Below are positions 26,016 through 33,913 of a stretch of DNA of 64,000 nucleotides, piece after piece. The position numbers were made by a program, and so were the translations under genes. Each line of letters begins with the position of its first letter. Within the stretch, counting starts at the first letter, position 1. The notes beneath the pieces are model-generated. The model saw only the letters and a list, made by a program, of their open reading frames with translations, searched no databases and was not told where the DNA came from. This stretch comes from Chitinibacter sp046530675 (lineage in GTDB: Bacteria; Pseudomonadota; Gammaproteobacteria; Burkholderiales; Chitinibacteraceae), in NCBI RefSeq assembly GCF_046530675.1, contig NZ_CP172558.1, forward strand, positions 1,302,001 to 1,366,000. The letters run 5' to 3'.

Positions 26016-26876
26016 TCAGTAAAAACCGGCTTCGCCTTCCGGGCGAGTTTTGAAGCGGCGGTGCAGCCAGTAATACTGGCTGGGATATTGACGCGCAATA
26101 TCTTCGATAAACGCATTCATCCGGTCGGTATCCTGCTGCAGATCACCGCTGGGGAAGTTGTCCCACGCAGGATAAAAGCGCGAAACAAAATGCCCGCGTC
26201 CGACGGTGGTAATGATAGGAACGACGGCGGCACCGGTCATTTCGGCGAGTTTGCCCAGCATCGGCAAGGTCGCGGTCTGAATGCCGAAAAACGGCGAGAA
26301 AATCGATTGCTGCGCGCCCATATCCTGATCGGGCAGGTAGTAAAAAGGCAGCTTGGCTTTGAGCGCACGAACGATAGGACGAATGCCGTCGGTGCGCTTG
26401 ATCAGGATCGGATCGTTAAAGCGCGAGCGGATTTTCAGACTGAGCTGGTGAAAAGCGCCGCGTTGTTCGGCATACATGCTCGCGCCCTTGTGCTTTTCGG
26501 TATACAGCACACCGCCAAAGTCGAGGCCGAGAAAATGCGGGCAGAGCAGAATCAGCGCCTGACCCTGATGGGGCTCGACGTTTTCAATACCCTCTATCTG
26601 TATTAGCCTGTAGAGCCTGGCTGGGCTGGCGTGCAGCAAGATACTGTAGGCAAGAATCGTGCTGCACAGATCGATAAAGTGCTGCCGCAGGATTTGCGCT
26701 CTTTGTTTTTCATCCCATTCAGGAAAGCACAATCGCAAATTGGTCTGGCCAATATGGCGGCGTTTTTTGAGCGCGAGATACAGCAGGTGGCCGAGCGGAA
26801 TCGCGAGCCATTGCATGACGCGAAACGGCAGCCAGTGTATCAGCCAGGTCAGGGCGAGCAGCAAACGCAGTGTCAT
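26016..26876 (-). CDS. Lipid A biosynthesis acyltransferase, LpxL/HtrB family (second gene)
   Basis: A 286-residue inner-membrane acyltransferase that adds a secondary acyl chain to Kdo-lipid A or its precursor. The catalytic HxxxxD motif is in CPHFLGLDFGG (about residue 113). A YxPDQDMG block (about 187) and the C-terminal YYWLHRRFKTRP are family hallmarks. The N-terminal 25 residues form the membrane anchor. It overlaps the upstream paralogue by ATGA, so two acyltransferases of different specificity are translated as a pair, as LpxL and LpxM or LpxL1 and LpxL2 elsewhere. Acyl length cannot be read. Confidence 0.88.
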   Translation of the reverse strand: MTLRLLLALTWLIHWLPFRVMQWLAIPLGHLLYLALKKRRHIGQTNLRLCFPEWDEKQRAQILRQHFIDLCSTILAYSILLHASPARLYRLIQIEGIENVEPHQGQALILLCPHFLGLDFGGVLYTEKHKGASMYAEQRGAFHQLSLKIRSRFNDPILIKRTDGIRPIVRALKAKLPFYYLPDQDMGAQQSIFSPFFGIQTATLPMLGKLAEMTGAAVVPIITTVGRGHFVSRFYPAWDNFPSGDLQQDTDRMNAFIEDIARQYPSQYYWLHRRFKTRPEGEAGFY

Positions 26877-27763
26877 GCCAATTCCTCCTGCGGGTCGGCT
26901 GGCGGTAAAGGCGCACCGGCTGGATGCTTGTAGCGGTGATAGCTCCAGAAATATTGCTCGGGAATCTGGCGAATCAGGTCTTCGCAGTTCTGATTCATCA
27001 GCAATGCGTCGTGTTCGGCATCGCCATTGAGTTCGCCGATAAAAGGTTGAACATGAAAACGGTAGCCGCGCGCGATGCCAAGTCGTTCGGTGTAGCAGGG
27101 CAGAATGATGGCATTGCTGGCTTTGGCCATTTTGGCGAGTAAAGTCATTGTGTACGCCGGTTTGCCGAAAAATGGCACCCAGAGTCCTTCGCCGCCGCCG
27201 GGTACTTGATCGGGCAGCAAATACGCGACGCCGCCCTGCTTGAGTGTTTTGAGCAAAACGCGCACGCCGGAGGCATTCGCCGGTGCCGGTTCGGCGCCGC
27301 CGCGCGAGCGCGAATAAATCATCAACGGTTCGAGATAGTCCTGCTTAGGTGGCCGGTATAGTGGCGCAAGCTTTTTGGGGACTAGTCCAGCGACACATAC
27401 CCCGGTCATTTCCAGCGCGCCCAGATGCGGTGACATAAATATAATTGGCCGGCCGCTCGCCAGTGCGGCCTCGACATGTTCCCAGCCGCGTTTTTCTTTC
27501 ACTAGCTTGAGCAGATCATCAATCGGCCTCATCCAGTGCGGGAAAAATTCTAATGCTGCAACACCGTGCGCAGGAATACTTGACTTGATTAATCGGTTAT
27601 AATCAGCGCTGTTTTTTGCGATCGCACTTTGTTTCAGGTTGGTTCTCAGGAAGCGGCGGTGACGGGCAGAGCCCCACCAGACCAGCCAGCCTACGACCCA
27701 GCCTAGCGCTTGCAGCAAGGGCAGTGGCAATCTGGCGATCCATTTTGAGAGCGTGAGTAGCAT
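26873..27763 (-). CDS. Lipid A biosynthesis acyltransferase, LpxL/HtrB family (first gene)
   Basis: A 296-residue paralogue of the following gene. The catalytic motif is SPHLGALEMTG (HxxxxE, about residue 110). The LLPDQVPGGGEG block and the terminal EQYFWSYHRYKHP match the lauroyl/myristoyl transferase family. Start ATG 27763 (MLLTLSKWIARL) is chosen by family alignment; a GTG five codons upstream is possible, and neither has a strong ribosome site. The gene is divergent from metK with 84 bases between starts, a layout common in Neisseriales. Confidence 0.85.
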   Translation of the reverse strand: MLLTLSKWIARLPLPLLQALGWVVGWLVWWGSARHRRFLRTNLKQSAIAKNSADYNRLIKSSIPAHGVAALEFFPHWMRPIDDLLKLVKEKRGWEHVEAALASGRPIIFMSPHLGALEMTGVCVAGLVPKKLAPLYRPPKQDYLEPLMIYSRSRGGAEPAPANASGVRVLLKTLKQGGVAYLLPDQVPGGGEGLWVPFFGKPAYTMTLLAKMAKASNAIILPCYTERLGIARGYRFHVQPFIGELNGDAEHDALLMNQNCEDLIRQIPEQYFWSYHRYKHPAGAPLPPADPQEELA

Positions 27764-27847
27764 TGAGTAGTCGAGCACGTGATCAGAAAGCAGATTGTAG
27801 CTGCGATTGGCCTATTTGGGGTCATGTAACCGAGGGTAATAACAGCA

Positions 27848-29017
27848 ATGAAAGATTTTTTATTTACATCCGAGTCGGTATCCGAAGGCCATCCGGACAA
27901 AGTTGCAGACCAGATTTCCGATGCGATTCTGGACGCGATTTTAACGCAGGATAAAACCGCTCGCGTGGCGGCTGAAACGCTGGTCAACACCGGTTTGGTG
28001 GTGCTGGCGGGTGAAATCACTACCAACGCCAATATCGACTACATCCAAATTGCTCGCGATACCATCAAGCGCATTGGCTACGACCATTCCGACATCGGTT
28101 TTGATTACAAAACGTGTGCGGTGCTGGTGGCTTATGACAAACAATCTCCGGATATCGCGCAAGGCGTAAACGAAGGTCAGGGTCTTGATCTGGACATGGG
28201 CGCTGGCGATCAGGGTTTGATGTTTGGCTATGCGTGCGATGAAACGCCGCAATTGATGCCTGCGTCAATTTACTACGCGCACCGTCTGGTGCAGCGCCAG
28301 GCTGAATTGCGCAAAGACGGCCGCCTGCCATGGTTGCGCCCCGATGCCAAATCGCAAGTGACGCTGCGTTACGACGGCGAAACCGGCAAGGTCAAAGAAG
28401 TTGACACGATTGTCCTGTCGACTCAGCACCACCCGGATGTGTCACACGCGCAATTGTCGGAAGCGGTGATCGAGCATGTGATCAAACCGGTGCTGCCAGC
28501 CGAGTGGATTACGCCGAATACCAAATTCCTGGTGAATCCGACTGGTCGTTTCGTGATCGGCGGCCCGATGGGCGATTGCGGTCTAACTGGCCGTAAAATT
28601 ATCGTTGATACCTACGGCGGTGCAGCGCCACACGGCGGCGGCGCTTTCTCGGGTAAAGATCCATCGAAAGTGGATCGCTCGGCAGCGTATGCAATGCGTT
28701 ATGTGGCAAAAAACATCGTCGCAGCGGGTATCGCCAAGCAGTGTCTGGTACAAGTGTCTTACGCCATTGGCGTAGCGCAACCGGTGTCGATCATGGTCGA
28801 TACCTGGGATACCGGCGTGATTTCCAACGACAAAATCGTTGAATTGATCAAAGCGAACTTTGATCTGCGCCCGAAAGGCATTATCCAGATGCTCGATTTG
28901 CAGCGTCCGGTCTACAGCCGCACCGCAGCTTACGGCCACTTCGGTCGCGAAGAGCCCGATTTCACATGGGAACGCACTGATAAGGTCGAACAGCTTAAAG
29001 CTGCTGCGGGCCTGTAA
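27848..29017 (+). CDS. metK: S-adenosylmethionine synthetase
   Basis: Makes SAM from methionine and ATP in the cytosol. At 389 residues it is full length. The family blocks are clear: FTSESVSEGHPDKVADQISDA at the N-terminus, GAGDQGLMFGYA (about 117-128), and GGGAFSGKDPSKVDRSAAY (about 259-277). These include the ATP and Mg-binding residues. The gene heads a small SAM-cycle group: metK, a small GNAT-like protein and then riboswitch-controlled ahcY. A UUCG-loop terminator follows, so ahcY is not simply co-transcribed. Confidence 0.97.
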   Translation: MKDFLFTSESVSEGHPDKVADQISDAILDAILTQDKTARVAAETLVNTGLVVLAGEITTNANIDYIQIARDTIKRIGYDHSDIGFDYKTCAVLVAYDKQSPDIAQGVNEGQGLDLDMGAGDQGLMFGYACDETPQLMPASIYYAHRLVQRQAELRKDGRLPWLRPDAKSQVTLRYDGETGKVKEVDTIVLSTQHHPDVSHAQLSEAVIEHVIKPVLPAEWITPNTKFLVNPTGRFVIGGPMGDCGLTGRKIIVDTYGGAAPHGGGAFSGKDPSKVDRSAAYAMRYVAKNIVAAGIAKQCLVQVSYAIGVAQPVSIMVDTWDTGVISNDKIVELIKANFDLRPKGIIQMLDLQRPVYSRTAAYGHFGREEPDFTWERTDKVEQLKAAAGL

Positions 29018-29033
29018 TCTCGCTTTAGTCCAG

Positions 29034-29059
29034 ACAGCCACCTTCGGGTGGCTGTTTTT
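29034..29059 (+). terminator. Terminator after metK
   Basis: A 9-bp stem ACAGCCACC/GGTGGCTGT (29034-29042 with 29047-29055) is closed by a TTCG tetraloop and followed by five T residues. Confidence 0.9.
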
Positions 29060-29158
29060 ATTGGTGCTTGCCGCGTTGCAAGCGATGCAGATCAAAATTG
29101 CGCGTAATGAATTGTGCTGTAATTACCATCTGATTGTTGTTTTTGCAGGAGACCCACA

Positions 29159-29614
29159 ATGTCGATTATCACTCGTTTGGCTTCGCCCCCTGAATACCGC
29201 CAGCTCTCGCAATGGTTTACCGACGCAGGCCAAGTTGCGCCAACGCTGGCCGATATGGTGTTGCTCGCGGAAGAGAATGCCGAGTTGTGCGGCGCGCTGC
29301 GCGTGGTGATGGCGCGTGGCCTGATCCGGCTCGATAGCGTGATTGCGCGCGATGATGAGGTTTTGCAGCTCTTATTGCTGCAATCATCGCGTTGGGTTGG
29401 GCGCGAAGTGTGCTGGTCGCTGGTGTCCGCACAAGCGTTACCTATGTATCTAGCTGCAGGCTTTATCCAGCAAGACTCAGCGGCAGATACCCTGATAATT
29501 GAGGCAAGTGAGCGTGGTTTGCTGATTGTGATGCGCCCTGTGCCACAGGAGGCCGAAGCAGCCGAAGAGATCGTCGTGGCCGCCAGTGGTGGCTCGGCTT
29601 TGCCGCCGGTCTGA
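29159..29614 (+). CDS. Small GNAT-like protein, unknown substrate
   Basis: A 151-residue soluble protein with an AGGAG site (about 29147) before the ATG. The pattern ELCGALRVV, IRLDSVIARDDEVLQLLLLQ and ALPMYLAAGFIQQD resembles beta4, beta5 and the C-terminal Ala-x-x-x-Tyr-x-x-x-Gly-Phe segment of acetyltransferases, but the acetyl-CoA loop is not clearly readable. So it is probably a divergent GNAT member. The last 20 residues are acidic then Gly/Ala-rich. It sits between metK and the ahcY riboswitch. Whether it takes part in SAM metabolism is unknown. Confidence 0.7.
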   Translation: MSIITRLASPPEYRQLSQWFTDAGQVAPTLADMVLLAEENAELCGALRVVMARGLIRLDSVIARDDEVLQLLLLQSSRWVGREVCWSLVSAQALPMYLAAGFIQQDSAADTLIIEASERGLLIVMRPVPQEAEAAEEIVVAASGGSALPPV

Positions 29615-29676
29615 TGGCTGGCAATTCGCCACGACCGGGCTGCCAGACGCCGATTTTTACGCTAGAATTCGCCCAC

Positions 29677-29858
29677 ACCGAGGGGCGCTGCAGCCGCCAG
29701 CCTGATTCAGGCCAGGCGTTCAGGCTCGGTCGTTAAGTGCTAAACCAAAAGTTCTCATGCATCGTTGCTTCGCCTTGCCGTACTAACTTGTACTGTCTGC
29801 GGCTCAGTGCCTTGCCTGAAAACTTTTGTCCAACTACTTATCCAATTCAACGGCGCTC
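29677..29858 (+). promoter_or_regulatory. SAH riboswitch upstream of ahcY, interrupted by a palindromic repeat
   Basis: The aptamer core reads ACCGAGGGGCGCTGC (29677-29691), a variable hairpin (29700-29712), then CAGGCTCGGT (29721-29730), with P1 paired ACCGAG/CTCGGT (29677-29682 with 29725-29730). The 3' part AACGGCGCTC (29849-29858) completes P4 (TCGTT 29730-29734 with AACGG 29849-29853) and the pseudoknot (GGGCGC 29683-29688 with GCGCTC 29853-29858). These are the conserved elements of the SAH-I riboswitch, which turns ahcY on when S-adenosylhomocysteine accumulates. The P4 loop, normally a few bases, holds about 114 bases, nearly all of them repeat copy B. Confidence 0.85.
29734..29840 (+). 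repeat. Palindromic repeat copy B, inside the ahcY riboswitch
   Basis: 107 bp with TAAGT at the left and ACTTA at the right end, CAAAAGTT / AACTTTTG arms, and the family core GCATCGTTGCTTCGCC and GCCGTACTAACTTGTACTG. It fills the P4 loop of the SAH riboswitch. Confidence 0.88.
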
Positions 29859-29877
29859 ACCTTTCGTTCAAACCCTG

Positions 29878-29908
29878 CCGGGTTCGATGACGGTGAGCAT
29901 CGACCCGG
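29878..29908 (+). promoter_or_regulatory. Hairpin in the ahcY leader before the ribosome site
   Basis: CCGGG-T-TCGATG (29878-29889) pairs with CATCGACCCGG (29898-29908) around an 8-nt loop, with one bulged T. It lies just before GGAG (29915-29918) and could belong to the expression platform of the riboswitch. That role is inferred. Confidence 0.5.
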
Positions 29909-29925
29909 CCACATGGAGCATTATC

Positions 29926-31362
29926 GTGGCCGATTCTCAAAACGTTCAAAACAGTTTCAAAGACTATCACGTAGCCGATATCAGCCTTGCCGCCTGGGGC
30001 CGCAAGGAGCTGAACATCGCCGAAACCGAAATGCCCGGCCTGATGACTGTGCGTGACGAGTACAAAGCGCAGCAGCCACTGAAAGGCGCGCGTATTGCCG
30101 GTTCATTGCATATGACGATCCAGACTGGCGTACTGATCGAAGCCTTGCAGGCTTTGGGCGCTGAAGTACGCTGGGCATCGTGCAATATTTTCTCGACGCA
30201 AGATCATGCTGCGGCGGCGATTGCGCTGAATGGCCACAACGGCCAAGGCACGCCAGTTTTCGCATTTAAAGGCGAATCGCTGGAAGAATACTGGCAATTC
30301 ACGCACCAGATTTTCGAATGGCCGAATGGTGAACAAGCCAATATGATCTTGGACGATGGCGGCGACGCAACCTTGCTGCTGCATCTGGGGGCGCGTGCCG
30401 AGACCGATCTGAGCCTCGTTGCTAATCCGACCAACGAAGAAGAAACCGTGCTGTACGCAGCGATCAAAGCGCAAATTGCCAAAGATCCAAAATGGTATTC
30501 AACGCGTTTGGCTGCGATTAAAGGCGTAACTGAAGAAACCACCACCGGCGTACATCGTCTGTATCAGATGCACGAACAAGGCAAATTGGCGTTCCCGGCG
30601 ATCAATGTGAACGACTCGGTGACCAAGTCAAAATTCGACAATCTGTACGGCTGCCGCGAGTCTTTGGTTGACTCGATCAAACGTGCGACGGACGTAATGG
30701 TAGCGGGTAAAGTGGCGCTGGTTCTGGGCTACGGCGACGTGGGTAAAGGTTGTGCGCAATCATTGCGCGGCCTCGGCGCGACCGTGATGGTGACTGAAAT
30801 CGACCCGATTTGCGCGCTGCAAGCGGCAATGGAAGGCTACCGCGTCGTGACCATCGACGACGTGGCTGATCAGGTTGATATTTTCGTAACGACGACGGGC
30901 AATGTGAGCGTGATCGCGCATGAGCACTTGGTGCGTATGCGTAACAATGCCATCGTGTGCAATATCGGCCACTTCGACTCTGAAATCCAAGTTGCCAGCC
31001 TGCGCCAATACGAGTGGGACAATATCAAGCCACAAGTCGATCACATCGTGTTCCCAGACGGCAAACGCATCATCTTGCTGGCCGAAGGCCGCTTGGTGAA
31101 TCTGGGCTGCGGTACCGGTCACCCATCATTTGTTATGTCCAACTCGTTTGCGAATCAAGTTCTGGCGCAAATCGAATTGTTCACCAAGCTGGATCAATAC
31201 CCGGTTGGCGTGTACGTATTGCCTAAGCATTTGGACGAAATGGTGGCGCGTTTGCACCTGAAGAAAATCGGCGCGAAGCTGACCGTGTTGACTGATGAGC
31301 AAGCTGCCTACATCGGTGTACCGAAAGAAGGTCCTTACAAGCCCGCGCATTACCGCTATTGA
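29926..31362 (+). CDS. ahcY: S-adenosylhomocysteine hydrolase
   Basis: Splits S-adenosylhomocysteine to adenosine and homocysteine, completing the methyl cycle started by MetK. GTG 29926 is chosen: GGAG (29915-29918) lies 7 bases upstream and the protein then begins VADSQNVQNSFKDYHVADISLAAWGRKE, which matches the family N-terminus, giving 478 residues. Longer in-frame starts run back through the riboswitch leader and repeat copy B and are not used. The NAD loop GYGDVGKGCA (about 254-263) and the C-terminal KxGAKLTVLTDEQAAYIGVPKEGPYKPAHYRY are diagnostic. Expression is probably raised by SAH through the upstream riboswitch. Confidence 0.96.
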   Translation: MADSQNVQNSFKDYHVADISLAAWGRKELNIAETEMPGLMTVRDEYKAQQPLKGARIAGSLHMTIQTGVLIEALQALGAEVRWASCNIFSTQDHAAAAIALNGHNGQGTPVFAFKGESLEEYWQFTHQIFEWPNGEQANMILDDGGDATLLLHLGARAETDLSLVANPTNEEETVLYAAIKAQIAKDPKWYSTRLAAIKGVTEETTTGVHRLYQMHEQGKLAFPAINVNDSVTKSKFDNLYGCRESLVDSIKRATDVMVAGKVALVLGYGDVGKGCAQSLRGLGATVMVTEIDPICALQAAMEGYRVVTIDDVADQVDIFVTTTGNVSVIAHEHLVRMRNNAIVCNIGHFDSEIQVASLRQYEWDNIKPQVDHIVFPDGKRIILLAEGRLVNLGCGTGHPSFVMSNSFANQVLAQIELFTKLDQYPVGVYVLPKHLDEMVARLHLKKIGAKLTVLTDEQAAYIGVPKEGPYKPAHYRY

Positions 31363-31365
31363 TTG

Positions 31366-31467
31366 GTAAAGCAAAAGCGCCCACGCGGTGTTACTTCGCC
31401 TCGCCGTTCGATGAGTACTGATCTTCGGCTTTGTGCCTTGCGTGAGCGCTTTTGCGTATTCAATTAC
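31366..31467 (+). repeat. Palindromic repeat copy E (after ahcY)
   Basis: About 102 bp starting 4 bases after the ahcY stop. The arms differ from other copies but still pair: CAAAAGCGC (31372-31380) with GCGCTTTTG (31446-31454), and CACGC with GCGTG. The core CTTCGCCTCGCCG and GTACTGATCTTCGGCTTTGTGCCTTGCGTG matches the family. The outer TAAGT/ACTTA ends are degraded. Confidence 0.75.
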
Positions 31468-31533
31468 CTACCCCTTCTGTCTCCTCCCTGAGGGGAGACC
31501 CCGCGTCGCGGGATGGGGAGTTGATTAGTTTGA

Positions 31534-31559
31534 GCCGCCCTTTGTGGGCGGCTTTTTTT
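31534..31559 (+). terminator. Terminator before the dienelactone-hydrolase-like gene
   Basis: GCCGCCC/GGGCGGC stem (31534-31540 with 31546-31552) and a 7-T run. It probably ends the ahcY transcript. Confidence 0.85.
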
Positions 31560-31623
31560 ATTGCTTCGCGCGCGTGATGAACAATAATCAAGTGCTTGAT
31601 TGATCAATTGAAAAGGATGAATG

Positions 31624-32439
31624 ATGCTCGATACCCGCCGTGATTTTCTGAAAATAAGTCTGGCCAGCGGTTTTGCGTTGGCGGTGCAGCCTGTTGCAGC
31701 AGGTACGATTCAAACCGATAGTGAAGGCTTGCTGGCGGGCGAAATCCGCATTGGCGATATGCCGGGCTATCGGGCGCAGCCAGCGGGCACATCCGCTGCT
31801 TTGCCTACCGTGATTGTGATTCAGGAAATTTTCGGCGTTCACGAGCATTTGCAGGACGTATGCCGCCGTCTGGCCAAGCAGGGTTATCTGGCGATTGCCC
31901 CCGAGCTGTATTACCGGCAGGGCGATCCGCGCAGCTATGCCGACATCAACGAGCTGATCAAAAATATCGTCAGCAAAGTGCCCGACGCGCAAGTAATGAG
32001 CGATCTGGATACGGTAGCAAGCTGGGCTGCGAGTAATGGTGGCGACGCAAAACGCCTAGCTGTTACCGGCTTTTGCTGGGGCGGGCGGATCACCTGGCTG
32101 TATGCCGCGCACAACCCGAATGTGAAAGCGGGAGTGGCTTGGTACGGTCGTCTGGTTGGGGTTACGAACGAAATGACGCCGAAAAATCCGATTGATATTG
32201 CCAGGGATCTGAAGGCGCCCGTGCTGGGATTGTATGCAGGGCAGGATAAAGGGATTTCACTGGAAAGCGTCGAGCAGATGAAGGTCGCGCTCAAACAACA
32301 ACGCCAGCCCTTTGGGATGTCGGTCTACGAATCGGCCACACATGGTTTTAATGCCGACTACCGACCGAGTTATCACGAGGCCGCGGCCAAAGATGGCTGG
32401 GAAAGTATGCTGAGGTGGTTCAGGCGCTTCGGTGTTTAA
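31624..32439 (+). CDS. Dienelactone-hydrolase-family protein with Tat signal
   Basis: A 271-residue alpha/beta hydrolase. The N-terminus MLDTRRDFLKISLASGFALAV carries a twin-arginine motif, so it is probably exported folded. The nucleophile elbow is GFCWGGR, giving the Cys of the Cys-Asp-His triad. The acid is in YAGQDKG and the histidine in SATHGFN, and the conserved glutamate of QEIFGVHEH is present. AAAGGA (31612-31617) best fits ATG 31624; ATG 31621 is adjacent. The true substrate is unknown. Enzymes of this family also act on other lactones and esters. Confidence 0.85.
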   Translation: MLDTRRDFLKISLASGFALAVQPVAAGTIQTDSEGLLAGEIRIGDMPGYRAQPAGTSAALPTVIVIQEIFGVHEHLQDVCRRLAKQGYLAIAPELYYRQGDPRSYADINELIKNIVSKVPDAQVMSDLDTVASWAASNGGDAKRLAVTGFCWGGRITWLYAAHNPNVKAGVAWYGRLVGVTNEMTPKNPIDIARDLKAPVLGLYAGQDKGISLESVEQMKVALKQQRQPFGMSVYESATHGFNADYRPSYHEAAAKDGWESMLRWFRRFGV

Positions 32440-32463
32440 ATCAGGAGGCTGGCGGGTTGATAG

Positions 32464-32496
32464 AAAAAGCGGCACGGGAATCCGTACCGCTTTTTT
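32464..32496. terminator. Bidirectional terminator between convergent genes
   Basis: A 14-bp stem with one mismatch (32464-32477 with 32482-32495) has an A-run on the left and a T-run on the right. It serves both the hydrolase (+) and lipoprotein (-) genes. Confidence 0.85.
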
Positions 32497-32508
32497 AAAT
32501 GATTGAGT

Positions 32509-33072
32509 TTATAGTCCGAAAACAGAAGGATCGAAGCGCTGGAATGGTCCTAGTGGGGTAGTGTCTTTTTCGAATTGCTCGATACTTGGCGTACCGCTCC
32601 ATAGCTTGTAAACGACTTTGTCCTGCTGGATGATGAAAATTGCGTCGAAATACCAGCCGCTGATCGTGGTATTGCGCTTGAAACCCAAAAAGTCGAGCCA
32701 GAAATTACCGTCGCGTTTGCGCAAGGTGCTGCGCTGTTCAACTTCATAAGCAAAGCACGCCAGTTGTTCCGCCACGCAGCGCTGGATTTGTGGCGCCATC
32801 CAGCGCGGATCACCACCGCCAGTGAGCGCCAGTCTGCGCATCAGGTCGGCATGGCTCAGTTTGGTGATATTGGGTGTTTTGCTGGGGTTGAGCCCCATTT
32901 CGTGCAATTGATCGAGCGTGGTTTTTTCGATTTCGATCGCATTAAATGCGGTTTCGGCCTCGCTGTAGCTCGTCCAAGGTGTGTCGCTGTTTTGAATGGT
33001 GCGCGGCAGTAGCGAGGTACATGAAGCTAGCAGTCCACAGGCCAGAGCTGCACTGATTTTGCCCGGTTTCAT
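32509..33072 (-). CDS. Putative lipoprotein, unknown function
   Basis: A 187-residue protein with a lipoprotein signal: MKPGKISAALACGLLASC, lipobox LLASC with the acylated Cys at residue 18. The mature part has no motif I recognise. It is of mixed character, has a WFDxxF-free hydrophilic centre, a pair of cysteines (QRCVAEQLACFAYEVEQ) and a short aromatic stretch (FWLDFLGFKRN). Residue 19 after the lipobox Cys is Thr, so it would be sorted to the outer membrane under E. coli rules. The bidirectional terminator lies just downstream. Confidence 0.75.
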   Translation of the reverse strand: MKPGKISAALACGLLASCTSLLPRTIQNSDTPWTSYSEAETAFNAIEIEKTTLDQLHEMGLNPSKTPNITKLSHADLMRRLALTGGGDPRWMAPQIQRCVAEQLACFAYEVEQRSTLRKRDGNFWLDFLGFKRNTTISGWYFDAIFIIQQDKVVYKLWSGTPSIEQFEKDTTPLGPFQRFDPSVFGL

Positions 33073-33136
33073 ATTGCCTCCTGCGCGCGATTTATATCAT
33101 TAGTGTAGTTAGGTTTACTGCCAAAGCAATCGTTCA

Positions 33137-33748
33137 TCAGGGCTGAATTTTCTTTTTAACCGCTTTGCGTGGGGCGTTCGGCGCTTTCAGAATACGGCTT
33201 AAACGACGACGGATTTCGTCCGAATCCATCCAGACATCGCTGCCTTTCAAGACTTTGCTGATTTCGGCATCAGAGAGAAACGGCGAACAAATCCGGGTCA
33301 TGACTTTTTCAAACCAGAGCCCTTGCGCAGCGACTTGCGCCTGTTGCTCGTTACCTTTACCGGCGAGGCTGCCCGAGTAGATGTGAAACATCAGCTGGCA
33401 GTTGTCATGGACGATCAATTCATCACCAGAAAGAAAAATAAATGCCGCCATCGAGTAAGCGCGCGCTTCGAGCACGGTTACGACGCGGGCAGCTGATGCA
33501 CGCATATTGTTGATGATTTGCAGGCCTGTATCGAAATTGCCGCCGGGAGAATTAAGATGCAAATAGATCAGGTCGGTTTCGCTGGCCGAACGCAGGGTAT
33601 TAAATAAATCGGTGTAAAAATGTGGCGCTTCGATTTCGCCGCAGAAATAAAATGAAACTTGCCGGATTGGTAACTGCTGCTCATATCGTACCAGGCCGGT
33701 AAAAGGGAGAATTTCGATTTCGTTCTGATCCGGCAGTTGTGCTGACAT
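33137..33748 (-). CDS. ClpP-like serine protease, stand-alone
   Basis: A 203-residue member of the ClpP/crotonase-like peptidase fold. The catalytic residues can be placed: Ser in EARAYSMAAFIFLSGDE and His in NCQLMFHIYSG, with a likely Asp in VWMDSDEI. The oxyanion block NSPGGNFDTGLQIINNM matches ClpP. The start is set at ATG 33748 (MSAQLPDQNE); an open frame continues 333 bases further but overlaps the alcohol dehydrogenase gene and looks non-coding. There is no clpX or clpA neighbour. The basic C-terminus (RKAVKKKIQP) is unlike housekeeping ClpP, so this may be a regulatory or phage-derived paralogue. Confidence 0.82.
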   Translation of the reverse strand: MSAQLPDQNEIEILPFTGLVRYEQQLPIRQVSFYFCGEIEAPHFYTDLFNTLRSASETDLIYLHLNSPGGNFDTGLQIINNMRASAARVVTVLEARAYSMAAFIFLSGDELIVHDNCQLMFHIYSGSLAGKGNEQQAQVAAQGLWFEKVMTRICSPFLSDAEISKVLKGSDVWMDSDEIRRRLSRILKAPNAPRKAVKKKIQP

Positions 33749-33913
33749 GGCTGAAGTACCCCGAGGAATAATCGCTATTTCAGTATGTGCGATGCTGCGT
33801 AGTCTTGCGGGAGATTCAATCCGGGAATCTCTGTCGGACGGTAGGGATTTGCGGTGTGGCTGCCATCCCCTGTTTGCGTTACAGTGATTGATCGCTCGTT
33901 TTGGAGTTCTGCC

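Noticed and set aside
27779..27847. SAM riboswitch before metK
   Set aside because: The 84-base gap lacks the conserved blocks of known SAM riboswitches.
29737..29925. N-terminal extension of ahcY through the leader
   Set aside because: It would translate repeat copy B and the riboswitch. GTG 29926 has a proper ribosome site and matches the family N-terminus.
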